Assembly: GCF_001039355.2 (NCBI RefSeq)
Contig: NW_019775493.1
Span: 126,992-165,077, forward strand
Direction of reading: 5' to 3'
Length of the DNA: 38,086 nucleotides
Source: Lingula anatina
Taxonomy: Eukaryota; Brachiopoda; Lingulata; Lingulida; Lingulidae
The notes beneath the pieces are model-generated. The model saw nothing but the letters and a program-made list of their open reading frames with translations, was not told where the DNA came from and ran no database searches. Shown piece by piece: positions 12,101 through 21,572 of this stretch (the first letter of the stretch is position 1; each line of letters starts with the position of its first letter). A program made the position numbers and the translations under genes.

Positions 12101-13294
12101 ACTACTACAAATACATACTGGTACATGTACAGATGTCACACTTGCTAATTTGAACCCATTTTGCTGTGTTTTCTTGCTATTTTTTCTAGGAGTGCATTTC
12201 CAAAGACACAACTTTTTTAAGCAGAGAAATCCAACTCCGCAAGTACTATCACTGGATGCAATCATATTAACTGAATAACATGTCTCCTTGAGCAGCTAGG
12301 GACTGATTAACTTTTGTGTGCATTGCATCACATTCAAAACAAAGTTTAAAAGCTTCCATAAGCTGTGTGATCTACATAGAATGACGGGTGTAACTGAAAT
12401 GCGCAATACACTGCAATACAGCGCAACACAGCGCAATACACTTGATAACACAAGTCCAGTTGCAAGTAAACACAGGAAAGGGTAATCTCAATTAAAATAG
12501 GGCGATATAAAAGCAACATATAGTACATAGTAATTAATATTGCTGATTCAACTTGACAATTTTTTCATTGTTTGGTCAGTCGCCATGTTGGCGAGTAGCT
12601 CCTCTTGGCCAGTAATATATCCAAGAAGAGCCACTCGCCAACATGGCTGCCAACCGGACAATATAAAAGTCTTGCTGATTTGTTAAATTATATCAACGAT
12701 ATTACTTACCTAGCAATATAGGTTGTTTTTATATCACCCTGCTTTGCTGGGAATGGTCATTTCTTTTGTGTAATTGCAACTGGATTTGATTTTTGAAGTG
12801 TATTGCACTGTGTTGCGCTGTATTGCGGTGTATTGCATATTTCAGTCACACCGTAGAATGACAGTTCCATTGAAAATGCATTGAAAATGCACCCTAAAAG
12901 TAGGATTCCAATTATATATATATATATATATTAGTTACCTTCTGTGAAGGTAAAACCTTCCTTTTCAGCACCATGTCGGAGGAGATATGACAATGTTTTT
13001 GACAGTCTCACGTCATTACCCTGAAAGTACTCATAAGAGGTAGATCTGTATATCAATAATCTGGGTATATACATGTAGGTATAAACTTATAAGACTAGAG
13101 TCAGAGATAAAAAGATGGAATGCACATACCGCATGAACAAAACATTCTCCTACAGATGTCTACTCCATAGCAGACAATTAAGTCTGATATAGATTTCGTG
13201 TCAAGTGCTACATGTATGCTCTCTCTCTGAGCGTGCTTACGGTCTTATTGTTTACCTGCTGGTTACTTCTTTTTCTAGCTCCTCTAGACGCCAT
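9120..13294 (-). CDS. TRPT1: tRNA 2'-phosphotransferase 1, complete in eight exons
   Basis: The exons, in transcript order, are 13256-13294, 12939-13020, 11720-11889, 11342-11440, 10347-10419, 9727-9783, 9303-9410 and 9120-9148. Together they make 657 nt, or 218 residues plus a TGA stop. The family removes the 2'-phosphate left at the splice junction of tRNAs, transferring it to NAD+ to form ADP-ribose 1'',2''-cyclic phosphate. The protein starts MASRGARKRSNQQ, a short basic leader, followed by LSKTLSYLLRHGAEKEG with the family Arg-His pair, GGFLYVDDVL, NNDKKRFAVEQ, IRANQGHSVQ with another catalytic Arg, VVIHGTYRKAW, NRNHIHFAPG, VISGMRKSC and LSPGNCDGIISPKYF. Length and motif order fit Tpt1/KptA. 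The intron after exon 5 has a GC donor (GCAAGT) in both copies. The intron between exons 2 and 3 carries a MITE. It is transcribed towards gene A, in the same direction as gene B, with its promoter in the B-TRPT1 interval. Confidence 0.93.
11467..11646. repeat. Imperfect long inverted repeat (MITE-like hairpin) in a TRPT1 intron
   Basis: The left arm (about 11467-11572, with AACTTCACATC, TTGCAATATAT and TTTCTTTCTCTCC) is matched in reverse complement by the right arm (about 11574-11646, with GGTGTGAAGTTG, GAGAGGAAGAAAAG and ATATATTGCAA). The centre is near 11573. No clear target-site duplication was seen. It lies between TRPT1 exons 3 and 4, close to the acceptor side of exon 4. Confidence 0.5.
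12386..12853. mobile_element. 468-bp palindromic MITE with 9-bp target duplication, Mutator-like
   Basis: The ends are inverted repeats: the left end GGGTGTAACTGAAATGCGC is matched by the reverse complement of the right end, CGGTGTGACTGAAATATGC. The match runs on through GCAATACA-type repeats and a CCAGTTGCAA block (12453-12464 against 12774-12783). An inner hairpin (12575-12602 and 12621-12650, both containing GCCATGTTGGCGAGT) extends pairing almost to the centre, so nearly the whole element can fold on itself. TAGAATGAC flanks it perfectly at 12377-12385 and 12854-12862. A 9-bp duplication with long terminal repeats is typical of Mutator-like elements; the superfamily is inference. There is no transposase, so it is non-autonomous. 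It sits in TRPT1 intron 2. Confidence 0.8.
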
Positions 13295-14842
13295 TGTGGG
13301 AATAAGTCACAGAATGTTGACTGTTAATTGAAGCCATTCATCACAAATACGCTTTTATCATTTTTACTCAACTCACGGAGTGAAATTATGCTTTATATAC
13401 GAAATTGTTGCACAACCCCCAAGAAAGATTTCAGTTTTTTATGTTTGGAGGTTAGAAAGTGATATTTGGTCTGGATGCGGAGAGTAGATGTGAAGCACAT
13501 CTACCACAATTTGGAGGCGTGCAAAAGGCGAAAAGTGCTAACTACTTTTCAAGACCTTTTCATAAATTGACAAGGGTTCTACTAGCCCTTGTCTCCCCCT
13601 CAAGAAGGTTCCATTCAAAAGTTAATGTTGCTTCTACAGATTTGAGTTCCTTAAATTGTTGGTGGGCAGTTTAAGAAACACTTTAATTACAGACTTTAAA
13701 ACACTGGTAGTCTGGATAATCCCAGTCTAGATTGTCCTCCTTTACAAAACAGAAATAATTAAGTCAGTTTAGATATCATATCGCGTGTTTAGTGTAACTG
13801 GTCCTTAGGGGGTATATGTACTATCAAGTCCCCTTACTCATTTATAAGTATTATCTTGTTTACATTTAGGCCTACTATTCTTCTTATACATGAATATGTG
13901 GACTATAACATTATTGCTTGTTGTGTCACAGATATTGTTTTTCGCATATACCAGGTACTAAGCCTACATGTAGCATTGCCAAAATTAAAAAAAAATGAAT
14001 AAAAATGATTTCAACAAGTTTGGTGGTAACGAGTGCAGTGGTCGGAGTAGAAGATCCTCGCTATTTTGTTCTTGCGGCAATAGGCTACATATGTGCACGA
14101 TAAATCTGAAATCTAAATCAAAATAATTTGATTTACATTTCATAACGGTTTTCAAATACATATTCTTTTCAAATGCCTCTTGTTATTTCTTTTCCAAAGT
14201 ATCTTGCATATTTTTTTATTTTTATTTTATAGATTATTCACATTAAGGAATAGATGCGCAAGGGTTTTTTTCAATCTCATTTGGGGTGAGATGTCGAAAT
14301 AAAAAGTTACTCCTTCTATTATAGTAGGCCTACCACGAAGAAATTAGTATTATTATTGTAGTATCGTGTTATGAGTTGGGGAAAAAAGAGAAATATTGCT
14401 TTTTTCTCTACAGGATTTACGGCATTTAAATAGTAAACAAAATAGTAAGGACGACTTAATTCATTCCCCGTCTTTTTATTTGCAATTTCTTAATTAAATA
14501 AACCCGCAAAAAGCAAAGAAGATAATAATAATAATAATAATAACGTTAAACATGCATTTGATATATAAGTAAGAATATACGAAGGGGAAAAAGATCTACT
14601 GAAAACTGTAATGCACTGTCCCGCAAAGTAAAGCTTCCGTATTAATAATTGATGTGTGTGTGTTGTGTGTGCGTGTGTGTCATTTCGCTGTAGAAATTCA
14701 GTCTCATCAATTTTTATACATATTCCATCTAAGCTGAAACCCACAACAATATCAAATATACCCTCTGATTATAATAAGTTTAAATATTTATCTCATTGGA
14801 CATTATCTCTCTCATCCGGCGTTAAGAATGGTCCGATTCCAG
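13295..14842. other. Intergenic stretch between the TRPT1 5' end and the gene B 3' end
   Basis: This holds the TRPT1 promoter side and the 3' flank of gene B. Most of it is repeated in diverged form at 21573-23126 and 27121-28660, downstream of genes C and D; a shared block is TAGATGTGAAGCACATCTACC near 13484, 21944 and 27504. The half nearer B is also inverted at about 2640-3400 behind gene A. A GTGTGT tract lies at 14653-14680. I see no coding region. Confidence 0.6.
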
Positions 14843-17800
14843 TTATATCAACGTCTTGCAAATGACATTGTGCATCTCGTTACAAGGTGTCGCTTCTGGT
14901 TTCAGCGTGGCCTCCCGGAGCTTCACGCAACGTTGGTTCGGGGCGTTCTTGCCCAGGCTAGAGGCACCTTCGGTCATCAATTTACCGCTGTCCGCCCAGG
15001 CAAACTTGTTAACTGTTCCCAGATCGTTGCCACTTGTCCACCAACCTAAATGCGACAGTAATATGTAATTTGTAATATTAAAGTTAATGGATATGTGTAT
15101 TAAGTCAATAAAAATATACATGTATAAAATTATACATGTATAATTTGGACGTTTCCGATTTCTCTTTCAATAAAAAGACATCACGTTGTTTGTCATTTAA
15201 AAAAAATTCTACTTTATTCTAAAGAGCACATTTTATATCTTACTCTTATCATTTCCGGTTAGTGTCCGAATGAATTCTCGTTCCTCTGGAGATGTGACAG
15301 ACGCCGAGCGTGCCCCAAAGTTTTTTGCACAGAACAAGTCGGCTTCCGCCCAAGTCATCTTGTCGATATCAGGATCGAGTTTATAGCAAGCGCCAAGTGT
15401 TTCGTTCATCGTGAAACAGTCAGGGCATCTGTTCCCTAGGTGATGTAAAAATTGATTAAGGAATGTGTTATAGGATGGGATGGGCCTGGTTTATATGCAA
15501 CGAACTTGTAAAAAAAATTCAAAGTTTTATTTTACATATTTATCTGCACGTCCACGACACTGGGTAACAACAATGGGACATGGGCATCAATATGGCGCCG
15601 ATCTTGTGAGCACGCTTTCCGCTTAGAATAGGGCCTATGTATCGTATTTTGCTTTATTTTCATAAATTTGGGGAAAATGTAACATTAAAACACTTACAAA
15701 TATTATCAGGTTAGAGTACACTTAACTTCACAGAGTTAGAAAAGCACTCCGCGATTCTGAATCGGCGGTTAAACAGCGATGCCATGAAATCGTTTTTCGT
15801 GAGTAACACGCCAAAAAGTGGGAACCGGATTTAGCTAATTTAATTACAGTGCGCTCATTCAATATTTACGTCATCAATGGAAATTTCCACTCTTTATGCT
15901 AGGTCCCTGAGCCGAATCCGAATGGGGAAACGAAACTTCACGCTAGCAATGGTTTCGCTGCCGTGCGTGTCTGAAGGAAACGAAACAGGATTGGGTCATA
16001 AAATCTGTGATCACAGATGACAGTTGTTTTATGAAAAGCAGACTTTATGTCAGGTATTTAAATCCCGAAACCGAACGATTTGTATAGTTCACGTGTATGG
16101 GAGATACACGTAATACTTTGCACTGAAGTTGAAATCGGAAATGTTGGTAATGCACAACAACCCGTATTCATCCCCCATCAAAATTTGCAACGATGAACAA
16201 TTTTTGTTTTTCTCTAGTATGTGTGCCGTAAATGATCCCTGAGATGACCAAAAAAATTCGGCTGAGAATTAAAACGTTTTAAACGCACGGCAATGTTTGG
16301 AAACACAAAATTAGTTGTTATAATAAGACAAACCCATCCCCTTCACACGAAAGCACCCCCAATGTTATCCTACACAGGTTTATTTTGACAGACTATCAAA
16401 AATGATAACCCATTGTTTTTACCCAGTATCATGGACATGCATATATACACTTTACCTCAACCCGATTGTTTTTCGGAAAATGTAATTAATAAATAAAAGA
16501 AGGCATCAACTCTAATTGAATTCCATCGCGAGAGTTTTCTGTATTTTAAGCTTAGAGGTTTGCAGTTAACGAAAGTCAAACACGTTACTAAATATATACG
16601 GTTATAACGACGAACTTACCCACGCAGCTGTCCCGTAGATCGCTAATAAGTGTTTTGATGGCATCCAGGCTAGCGTCGGCCTCGTCCATTCTTTGGTTCT
16701 GCTCTACTGCCAGCGGGTCTTGCCCACACTGGACTTCAACTGGTAAACAAACAAACAAAATTAAATTAACTTCGATACCCACGGATTTGTACGGATCGTA
16801 TTGCTCGCCTTCGATTGCTTTGCCTGAATCGCACATTTTACACTTGTAAAACTGTATATATCAAAATCAAATCAATTAAAAGATAATTTATGCATTGATT
16901 AATGAAATAAAATAATTCCAATTAATGGAAATGCAGTGACGTTGTAGGAATTAACGTTTTATACACATACCGTCTCTGCATATCTTCCTGGCAATGGCGC
17001 TTTTCAAGCTTAGCAAGTGGGTTGGGTCTTTTACCAAGATGACATAGTCATTTACCGGCTCAGACGCTATTTGATATAAGAAATCCCTGGAGTGCGTTGT
17101 GAAAATGATTGAAGAAAATTATTAGTTAATGTGTACATTGCTACCTCCTTTCATACGTGTGCGTGTGAACAGAGTAAAAAAAAGAGAGAGAGAGAGAGAG
17201 AGATGCTTAATATATATATATTTTTTTTAGATCACTGCACGTATATAGGATAAAACCAAGAGTACTGTCATTTTGGACATAGAAATCATAAACGAAATAG
17301 CAAGTTCTTTAATAAAAATTCATTTAAAATTGACAAAATAACCTACGGTATCAGTTTTTGTCCAATTCCGATGGCAAAAATTCTGATACCATTATTTTTA
17401 ATGTCATTAGCAAACGGTATTGTAAGCTTTTTGGCCACGTTTGGTCGCCCGTCAGTAACAACAACTGCAATCTTCTCCACACCAGCGCGCATTCCGTTCT
17501 TTTCCTTAAATATTTCGTCTTTCAACATGTACAAACAGCCGGAAGTGTTAGTTCTACCTCCTCTAACTTCTTTTATCCTTTTCGAGCTCAATATGTCGAT
17601 ATCACCAATAATACCATCCAAGTCTAAGGAAGAATGGCAAAAGAAAAAGCTTTGTGACATATGCTTTCTAAGCAACATTTATATTCTCACATTTTAAACA
17701 AGTTAGATCCCTTTAAATGCACAATAAATATTGAAAATATTGTGATCAAGCTTTTTTAAATATCATTTCTGCCTCAACAGCATTATCAAAATACTCACCG

Positions 17801-18314
17801 GGGTTATCATTTAGATCAAAAATGATTTTTGTTTTGACACTAAATGTTGCCAGCGCAACCTGTGCCGCGTCTGGCCCTATTTGGTATGATGTGATGAATT
17901 CTTTGATAAAAACAAGTATATCCTTGAATTCTTGAACTTTGATGCTCTTTGAGGCATCCAAACAGAATGCGATTTCTACCCGCGGGGGTGGTATGCATTC
18001 TGAAATAAGAAAGAAAAATGCATTGGGTTGCTGCACGCTTTGGTATGAACTAAGATCTAATAAACGGATATTAGATCTTAGGTATGAATAATACGTTATG
18101 CGGCTTAGATGAGAAAATACAGCTTAAATATAAGGGATGAGATAAACAACAAAACAGATATGTGTATATATGTCTCCTCCATCCCAGCGCACCACAATCT
18201 TTCATCGTCCCATTTACAACAAGAAAGAAGACAACGAAGAACATTGGTTGTTCGAGATTTGGCCAAACGAGGCCGCTTTTATTATCCTATCCTATCATTC
18301 TCGAGGTTACAACT

Positions 18315-18373
<59 letters not shown>

Positions 18374-18566
18374 CGTGCGTGCGTGTGTGCGTGTGTGTTT
18401 GTGTGAAAAATAAAAGATACTACCACTTGAAAATGAGAAAAAACTAACCGAAGGATTCCTGTCGTCTTGTCAACTGCTTTAATTGCCCCCTGAACGATGA
18501 TGCTGCGAGAGCCACCGAAATGACGCCACAAACCAACACGTATGAAACAAGACAGTGGATCTTCAT
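14843..18566 (-). CDS. Gene B: secreted vWA-neck-CTLD protein, complete, seven exons
   Basis: The exons in transcript order are 18449-18566, 17799-17999, 17347-17623, 16971-17086, 16620-16739, 15244-15435 and 14843-15045: 1227 nt, 408 residues plus TAA. Residues 1-22 form a signal peptide (MKIHCLVSYVLVCG then a small-residue AAS end). A dibasic LTRRQ follows at about 32-36, a possible processing site. Residues 45-235 are a vWA domain with an intact MIDAS: DASKS (54-58), Thr in RTNTSG (131), Asp in VTDGRPN (164). Cys41 and the Cys of KICR probably pair. Residues 238-277 are a neck predicted helical, with Cys at each end. Residues 278-408 are a long-form CTLD (CPDC start, WAEADLFC, WWTSGNDLG, QRCVKLRE, VICKTLI). 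It lacks the EPN/QPD and WND calcium-sugar motifs. It differs from C and D by many substitutions and by an ~895-bp element in intron 5. A soluble recognition or adhesion role is likely; the ligand is unknown. Confidence 0.88.
15546..16440. mobile_element. About 895-bp non-autonomous DNA transposon in gene B intron 5
   Basis: Terminal inverted repeats of 32 bases lie at 15546-15577 and 16409-16440. They share GTCCAYGAYACTGGGTAA and an AACAATGGG block, with four or five mismatches. The corresponding intron of genes C and D is only about 270 bp and joins the two flanks directly (CATATCTATG then TATATACTCACTTTACC), so this is an insertion in B or, less likely, a loss in C and D. There is no transposase-like open frame inside. 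The target duplication could not be fixed with certainty because the flank is TA-rich. Confidence 0.7.
17183..17203. repeat. (AG)n microsatellite in gene B intron 3
   Basis: A short AG run between exons 3 and 4 of B, at the position of the (AC)n(GA)n tracts in C and D. Confidence 0.85.
18042..18088. repeat. 31-bp palindrome insertion with 8-bp flanking direct repeats
   Basis: The sequence 18050-18080 has arms CTAAGATCTAAT and ATTAGATCTTA around a short centre. It is flanked by GGTATGAA at 18042-18049 and 18081-18088. Genes C and D have the flank once (CGTATGAATAATTCG near 26235 and 31770) and no palindrome. It lies in intron 1 of B, just before the exon 2 acceptor. Confidence 0.7.
18317..18404. 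repeat. (CT)n(GT)n microsatellite in gene B intron 1
   Basis: A long CT run is followed by GT with GC interruptions, about 45 bases from the exon 1 donor. The same composite tract occurs at the same place in C and D. Open frames over it are artefacts of the dinucleotide repeat. Confidence 0.95.
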
Positions 18567-18603
18567 CGTTCTGATGTGCGCTATTCACCGCGCGTTCTCT
18601 GCA

Positions 18604-18660
18604 TTTATACATTTTTTTTTTTTTTGCTTCTGTTGAATAACTAATGATGTAATAGCCAAT
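18604..18660 (-). promoter_or_regulatory. Gene B core promoter: TATA box and CCAAT/bZIP-like module
   Basis: On the minus strand TATAAA lies at 18604-18609, 38 bases before the ATG (18566). Upstream, ATTGGCTATTACATCATT (18643-18660) holds an inverted CCAAT box and an RTCATT half-site of bZIP type. The same arrangement and the same TATA-to-ATG spacing are found in C and D. With normal TATA spacing the 5' leader would be only about ten bases. The factor assignment is inference. Confidence 0.6.
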
Positions 18661-18679
18661 ACCATTTATGGAAGAGAAT

Positions 18680-19050
18680 AACGAAGGCCATTCGGTTAAC
18701 ACGCACTGGTACACTTTAAAAATAAATCGGTTATTGACCCTACCGATAAAATCGGTTGACTTGAAATCAGTTACAAACAACGGTTAATTTGGTTATTAAT
18801 CAGCCAGTCGATTGGTCAACATAGTAACCGTGTGGATCGGTTATTCTCGGTTGCCGTTGAGCGCGAATCTTTGACAAAGATTTCTGCGCTCGCAGGACTG
18901 CCCAAGCCAGTCGCGCAGCACGTGATTGGTCAACAATGCCTAAAGTGGGGATTTCAAGTCGCCATTGCTTGTCACATGCTTCAGGGTGGACGGATTTGTG
19001 AAAGAAATTATTTCCTCATTCATTCTTGAAGGTTTGATCATCAGCATCCA
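18680..19050. other. Upstream flank of gene B, CGGTTA-rich, no gene recognised
   Basis: Motifs of the type CGGTTA and TCGGTT recur at 18690-18850 in one direction, and AACTGGTT/TTAACCGT recurs at 19350-19475, suggesting remnants of an element with poorly defined ends. This flank is not shared with the promoters of C and D beyond about 18700. Open frames here show no known domain. Confidence 0.35.
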
Positions 19051-19054
19051 CCTG

Positions 19055-19160
19055 TTTCGGAGGGCCTATGGTTAGAGCGTCCGCCTAACCTCAGCTGGAG
19101 AACATGGGGTCGACCCCGTCTGGGGACATTAGCCTTTCAAGGCCAAACAAATTAACACAG
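19055..19160 (+). mobile_element. tRNA-derived SINE-like head
   Basis: GGCCTATGGTTAGAGCGTCCGCC resembles a tRNA-type A box, and about 35 bases on GGGTCGACCCC (near 19108-19117) resembles a B box. This GGTTAGAGCGTCCGCCT head is common in tRNA-derived SINEs of invertebrates. The sequence does not fold as a proper tRNA gene with a clear acceptor stem, so I do not call a tRNA. The tail is not defined. Confidence 0.45.
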
Positions 19161-20837
19161 TAGGACACAATGATGCAATAGAACATGTAACAGGTGATCA
19201 AATAATAATCATATAATTACCTTCTAAATGAGACAAATGTGTGATAATTCAGGTATCAATATTAATAGCAAAGCCAATGTGTCATGTAGCTCATCTTTCA
19301 TCTGTGTAAAGCCATCGCATGTTTTACTAACTGTATAAAAGTTACCAAATAAATTGGTTGAATTTAACCAGAGAAACTAACTGTTTTAAACCAGTTGGAA
19401 TTTTATAGTTTTAATTAAACTGTTTGCCATGGTAGATTTCACTGATTAACTGGTTGAAACTTAACCGTTTTAACAGATGTCAGGAAAGCCCTGTCCGTGT
19501 TCTTGAAGCACTGACTTAAACTGTTTGTACAATAGTTTTCTGGGCCTCTCTCTTTCATACAGCCCAATTTAGAGTATCCAAACATTGCTTTATGGGATAC
19601 AAAGCAAGAGATAAAACAGGCCAGGCAGTCTATTTGCTCAACATTTTCTCAATAAAGTTGTTGGCCTGGAACGGTAAGGTTGGTCATTGCCATGTTGAAA
19701 ATGTATTATTAAAGTCATTATGGGCTGTAGCACAAGGGACCATCTGTGTCCTCATAATTTCCTTCGTGTGTTAGTTTGACCCAATAGTAAAAGGCAGTTC
19801 ACAAATGGGCTGAGCCCCTGCATTGAGCAATTGTTTTCGCCTTAGTCTCCAGAAAAAGTCGCAATCAAACATTACATTGAACACGGAGTAAGCCATCAAA
19901 ACAAGGAGTTTCAAGAAGGAAGCTCAACCTATCCGAAAATCTGACATGCCACCAATGAAGCAATTGACTGTAATAAAGTTGATGGACCCATTCTATGCGC
20001 ATTTCATTCTTTGTTGGATCAAAAGTAATTTCTTTTGCATACCCTAGGCCACCATTAAGGAGTGTGCCGTTAACTCTTCCCCTGGATAACCAGATTTTGA
20101 CAGGTTGTTGCCACTTAATAACAGAAGTTGCTGGCAATGCTTTGTCCTAACAATTTATCTGGTGGAGTATACGATCCTCCATAGCGCTGTTACCTTAACG
20201 GGACAACCAGTGTAGATGACTGCATGGCCCCGCACGTTGCCTTGTAATTGGCACTGGAATAATAAACTGACAGCGCGAGCCATTTTAAGGTGTCTTTCCA
20301 TTTGTGTCCATAACGCCACATCCACACCCTTAGTTTCAAATGTGCTTTTGTAAGTCGGAGTGCGTGTGTTTCGAGTCGCAGGCACATTTTTGTATGCGTG
20401 AATGTATAGATTGTCTCACACCTGTATACGTTTTTTAAAACTTTAAAAACTTTTGTCACGTGCATATAAGCTAGAAAATCGTAAAAAAAATCATTTTTGA
20501 AAGAATAAAGAAAGTAGATGTTGTATTTTAAGCTATTTTGGTCCTTTTTCGAGATTGACTTTGACCTCTGATGACTTCCAAACTTTTTAAAAAATGAATC
20601 TCTATCCCTTTAATATTGAAAATGATACCTCTCACAAGTTTGTAAGTTACTCAGTTTTCATGATATGCCCCCTATACATTGGCGGTCATTTTGGATTTTT
20701 GACATTTTACCATGGGTGGATTAAGGTTGGATTTTATCTGGGTTGTACTGGACCATAACTCGACCTGATTCTTTGTTAACATTTTTTCCAACCAAAGTCA
20801 TTCGTTTAGTGGACTATTAGAGTGACAACGTTTTGAG
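19161..20837. other. Gene-poor stretch, nothing recognised
   Basis: The stretch has no recognisable exon, RNA gene or complete element. Two minus-strand open frames (19865-20137 and 20155-20385) are in different frames and resemble no family I can name. Sequence from 20520 to 20830 is ordinary AT-rich non-coding DNA. Confidence 0.5.
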
Positions 20838-21490
20838 GCCGTGACCCCGGAACAGTTCAAGTTCTTTAAATCAGATAAACTCGAATTGAATTTTCTAAGA
20901 AGTGGCTTTCACTGTGAAAACATGTTAAGCACCCTGGGATATCAAGTAATATAATTTACCAAACAATTCAACACAAAATTAATTGCTCCTTCAATTTATT
21001 GAATACAATCCCAAGCTACCTAATTCTGTTGGGATTAAATATTTCATCTTCAAATTAGAAACAGTGTATAGCGACAGCTTGTTTTAACGAAAAAACTTTA
21101 AAATATGCAGTAATTCTACCCTTATCAACATGTAACTTTTTAAAATATTAGTGTCTCTAATAAGCAGCGAGCATCCTTCTCACCAGATAATTACTGAAGT
21201 AATATTGGCATTATACAAATTCTGTTGCGATTAGATATTTAACTTGAAATTAGAAACAGCGTGTAAAGTATGCAGTAATTATACCCTTATCAACACGTAA
21301 CTTTTTAAAATATTAGTGTCTCTAATAAACATCGGGCATCCTTCTCGCAAGATAATTACAGAAGTAATATTGGCATTATATGTACGTGTACACTGTATAC
21401 TGCATGTCATGCTAAATTAATTGTCGGACAAAAAGCCACAAGAGATTGGAAATACCCTATTAATTAATTTACTTATTTTTTCGATAGCCC
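20838..21490. repeat. Dispersed repeat R, copy 1, with an internal tandem duplication
   Basis: About 20840-21480 matches 33010-33450 in the same orientation at moderate identity. Inside it, 21023-21217 is repeated at 21219-21383; both end with GAAGTAATATTGGCATTATA. The second copy at 33010 has only one such block. The right end (TTGTCGGACAAAAAGCCACAAG, 21421) also occurs at 26954 at the start of unit D. Its class is unknown. Confidence 0.65.
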
Positions 21491-21533
21491 ATACCAGCAC
21501 TTGTTAACGATTGCTTACACCCTTTTTGTTCAC

Positions 21534-21572
21534 CTGGTGGTTTCTTCCTTTCCTAGCTCCTCTAGACCTCAT
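21534..21572 (-). pseudogene. TRPT1: Orphan copy of TRPT1 exon 1 (unit C)
   Basis: The minus strand encodes MRSRGARKGRNHQ followed by GTGAAC, matching MASRGARKRSNQQ and its GTAAAC donor at 13256-13294. The upstream flank matches too (GTGACTTATCC and the block to ATGGCTTCAATC). No other TRPT1 exon follows at lower coordinates, so it is a stranded first exon carried along when the vWA-CTLD gene and its 3' flank were duplicated. Confidence 0.7.

Noticed and set aside
16760-16860. Possible extra exon in intron 4 (TGCGATTCAGGCAAAGC block, related to 1240-1310 and 24480-24540)
   Set aside because: The block is similar in several copies but its reading frame is not kept and it has stops or shifts; it looks like shared intron ancestry.
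18313-18780. 155-codon minus-strand open frame over gene B exon 1
   Set aside because: It reads exon 1 in the wrong frame and continues through the CT/GT microsatellite. The ATG at 18566 in the other frame gives a proper signal peptide that is conserved in C and D.
19061-19125. A tRNA gene
   Set aside because: A- and B-box-like words are present, but no proper acceptor stem or cloverleaf could be drawn; a SINE head fits better.
19865-20385. Two adjacent minus-strand open frames as a possible gene
   Set aside because: They are in different frames with no linking splice evidence and no recognisable family.
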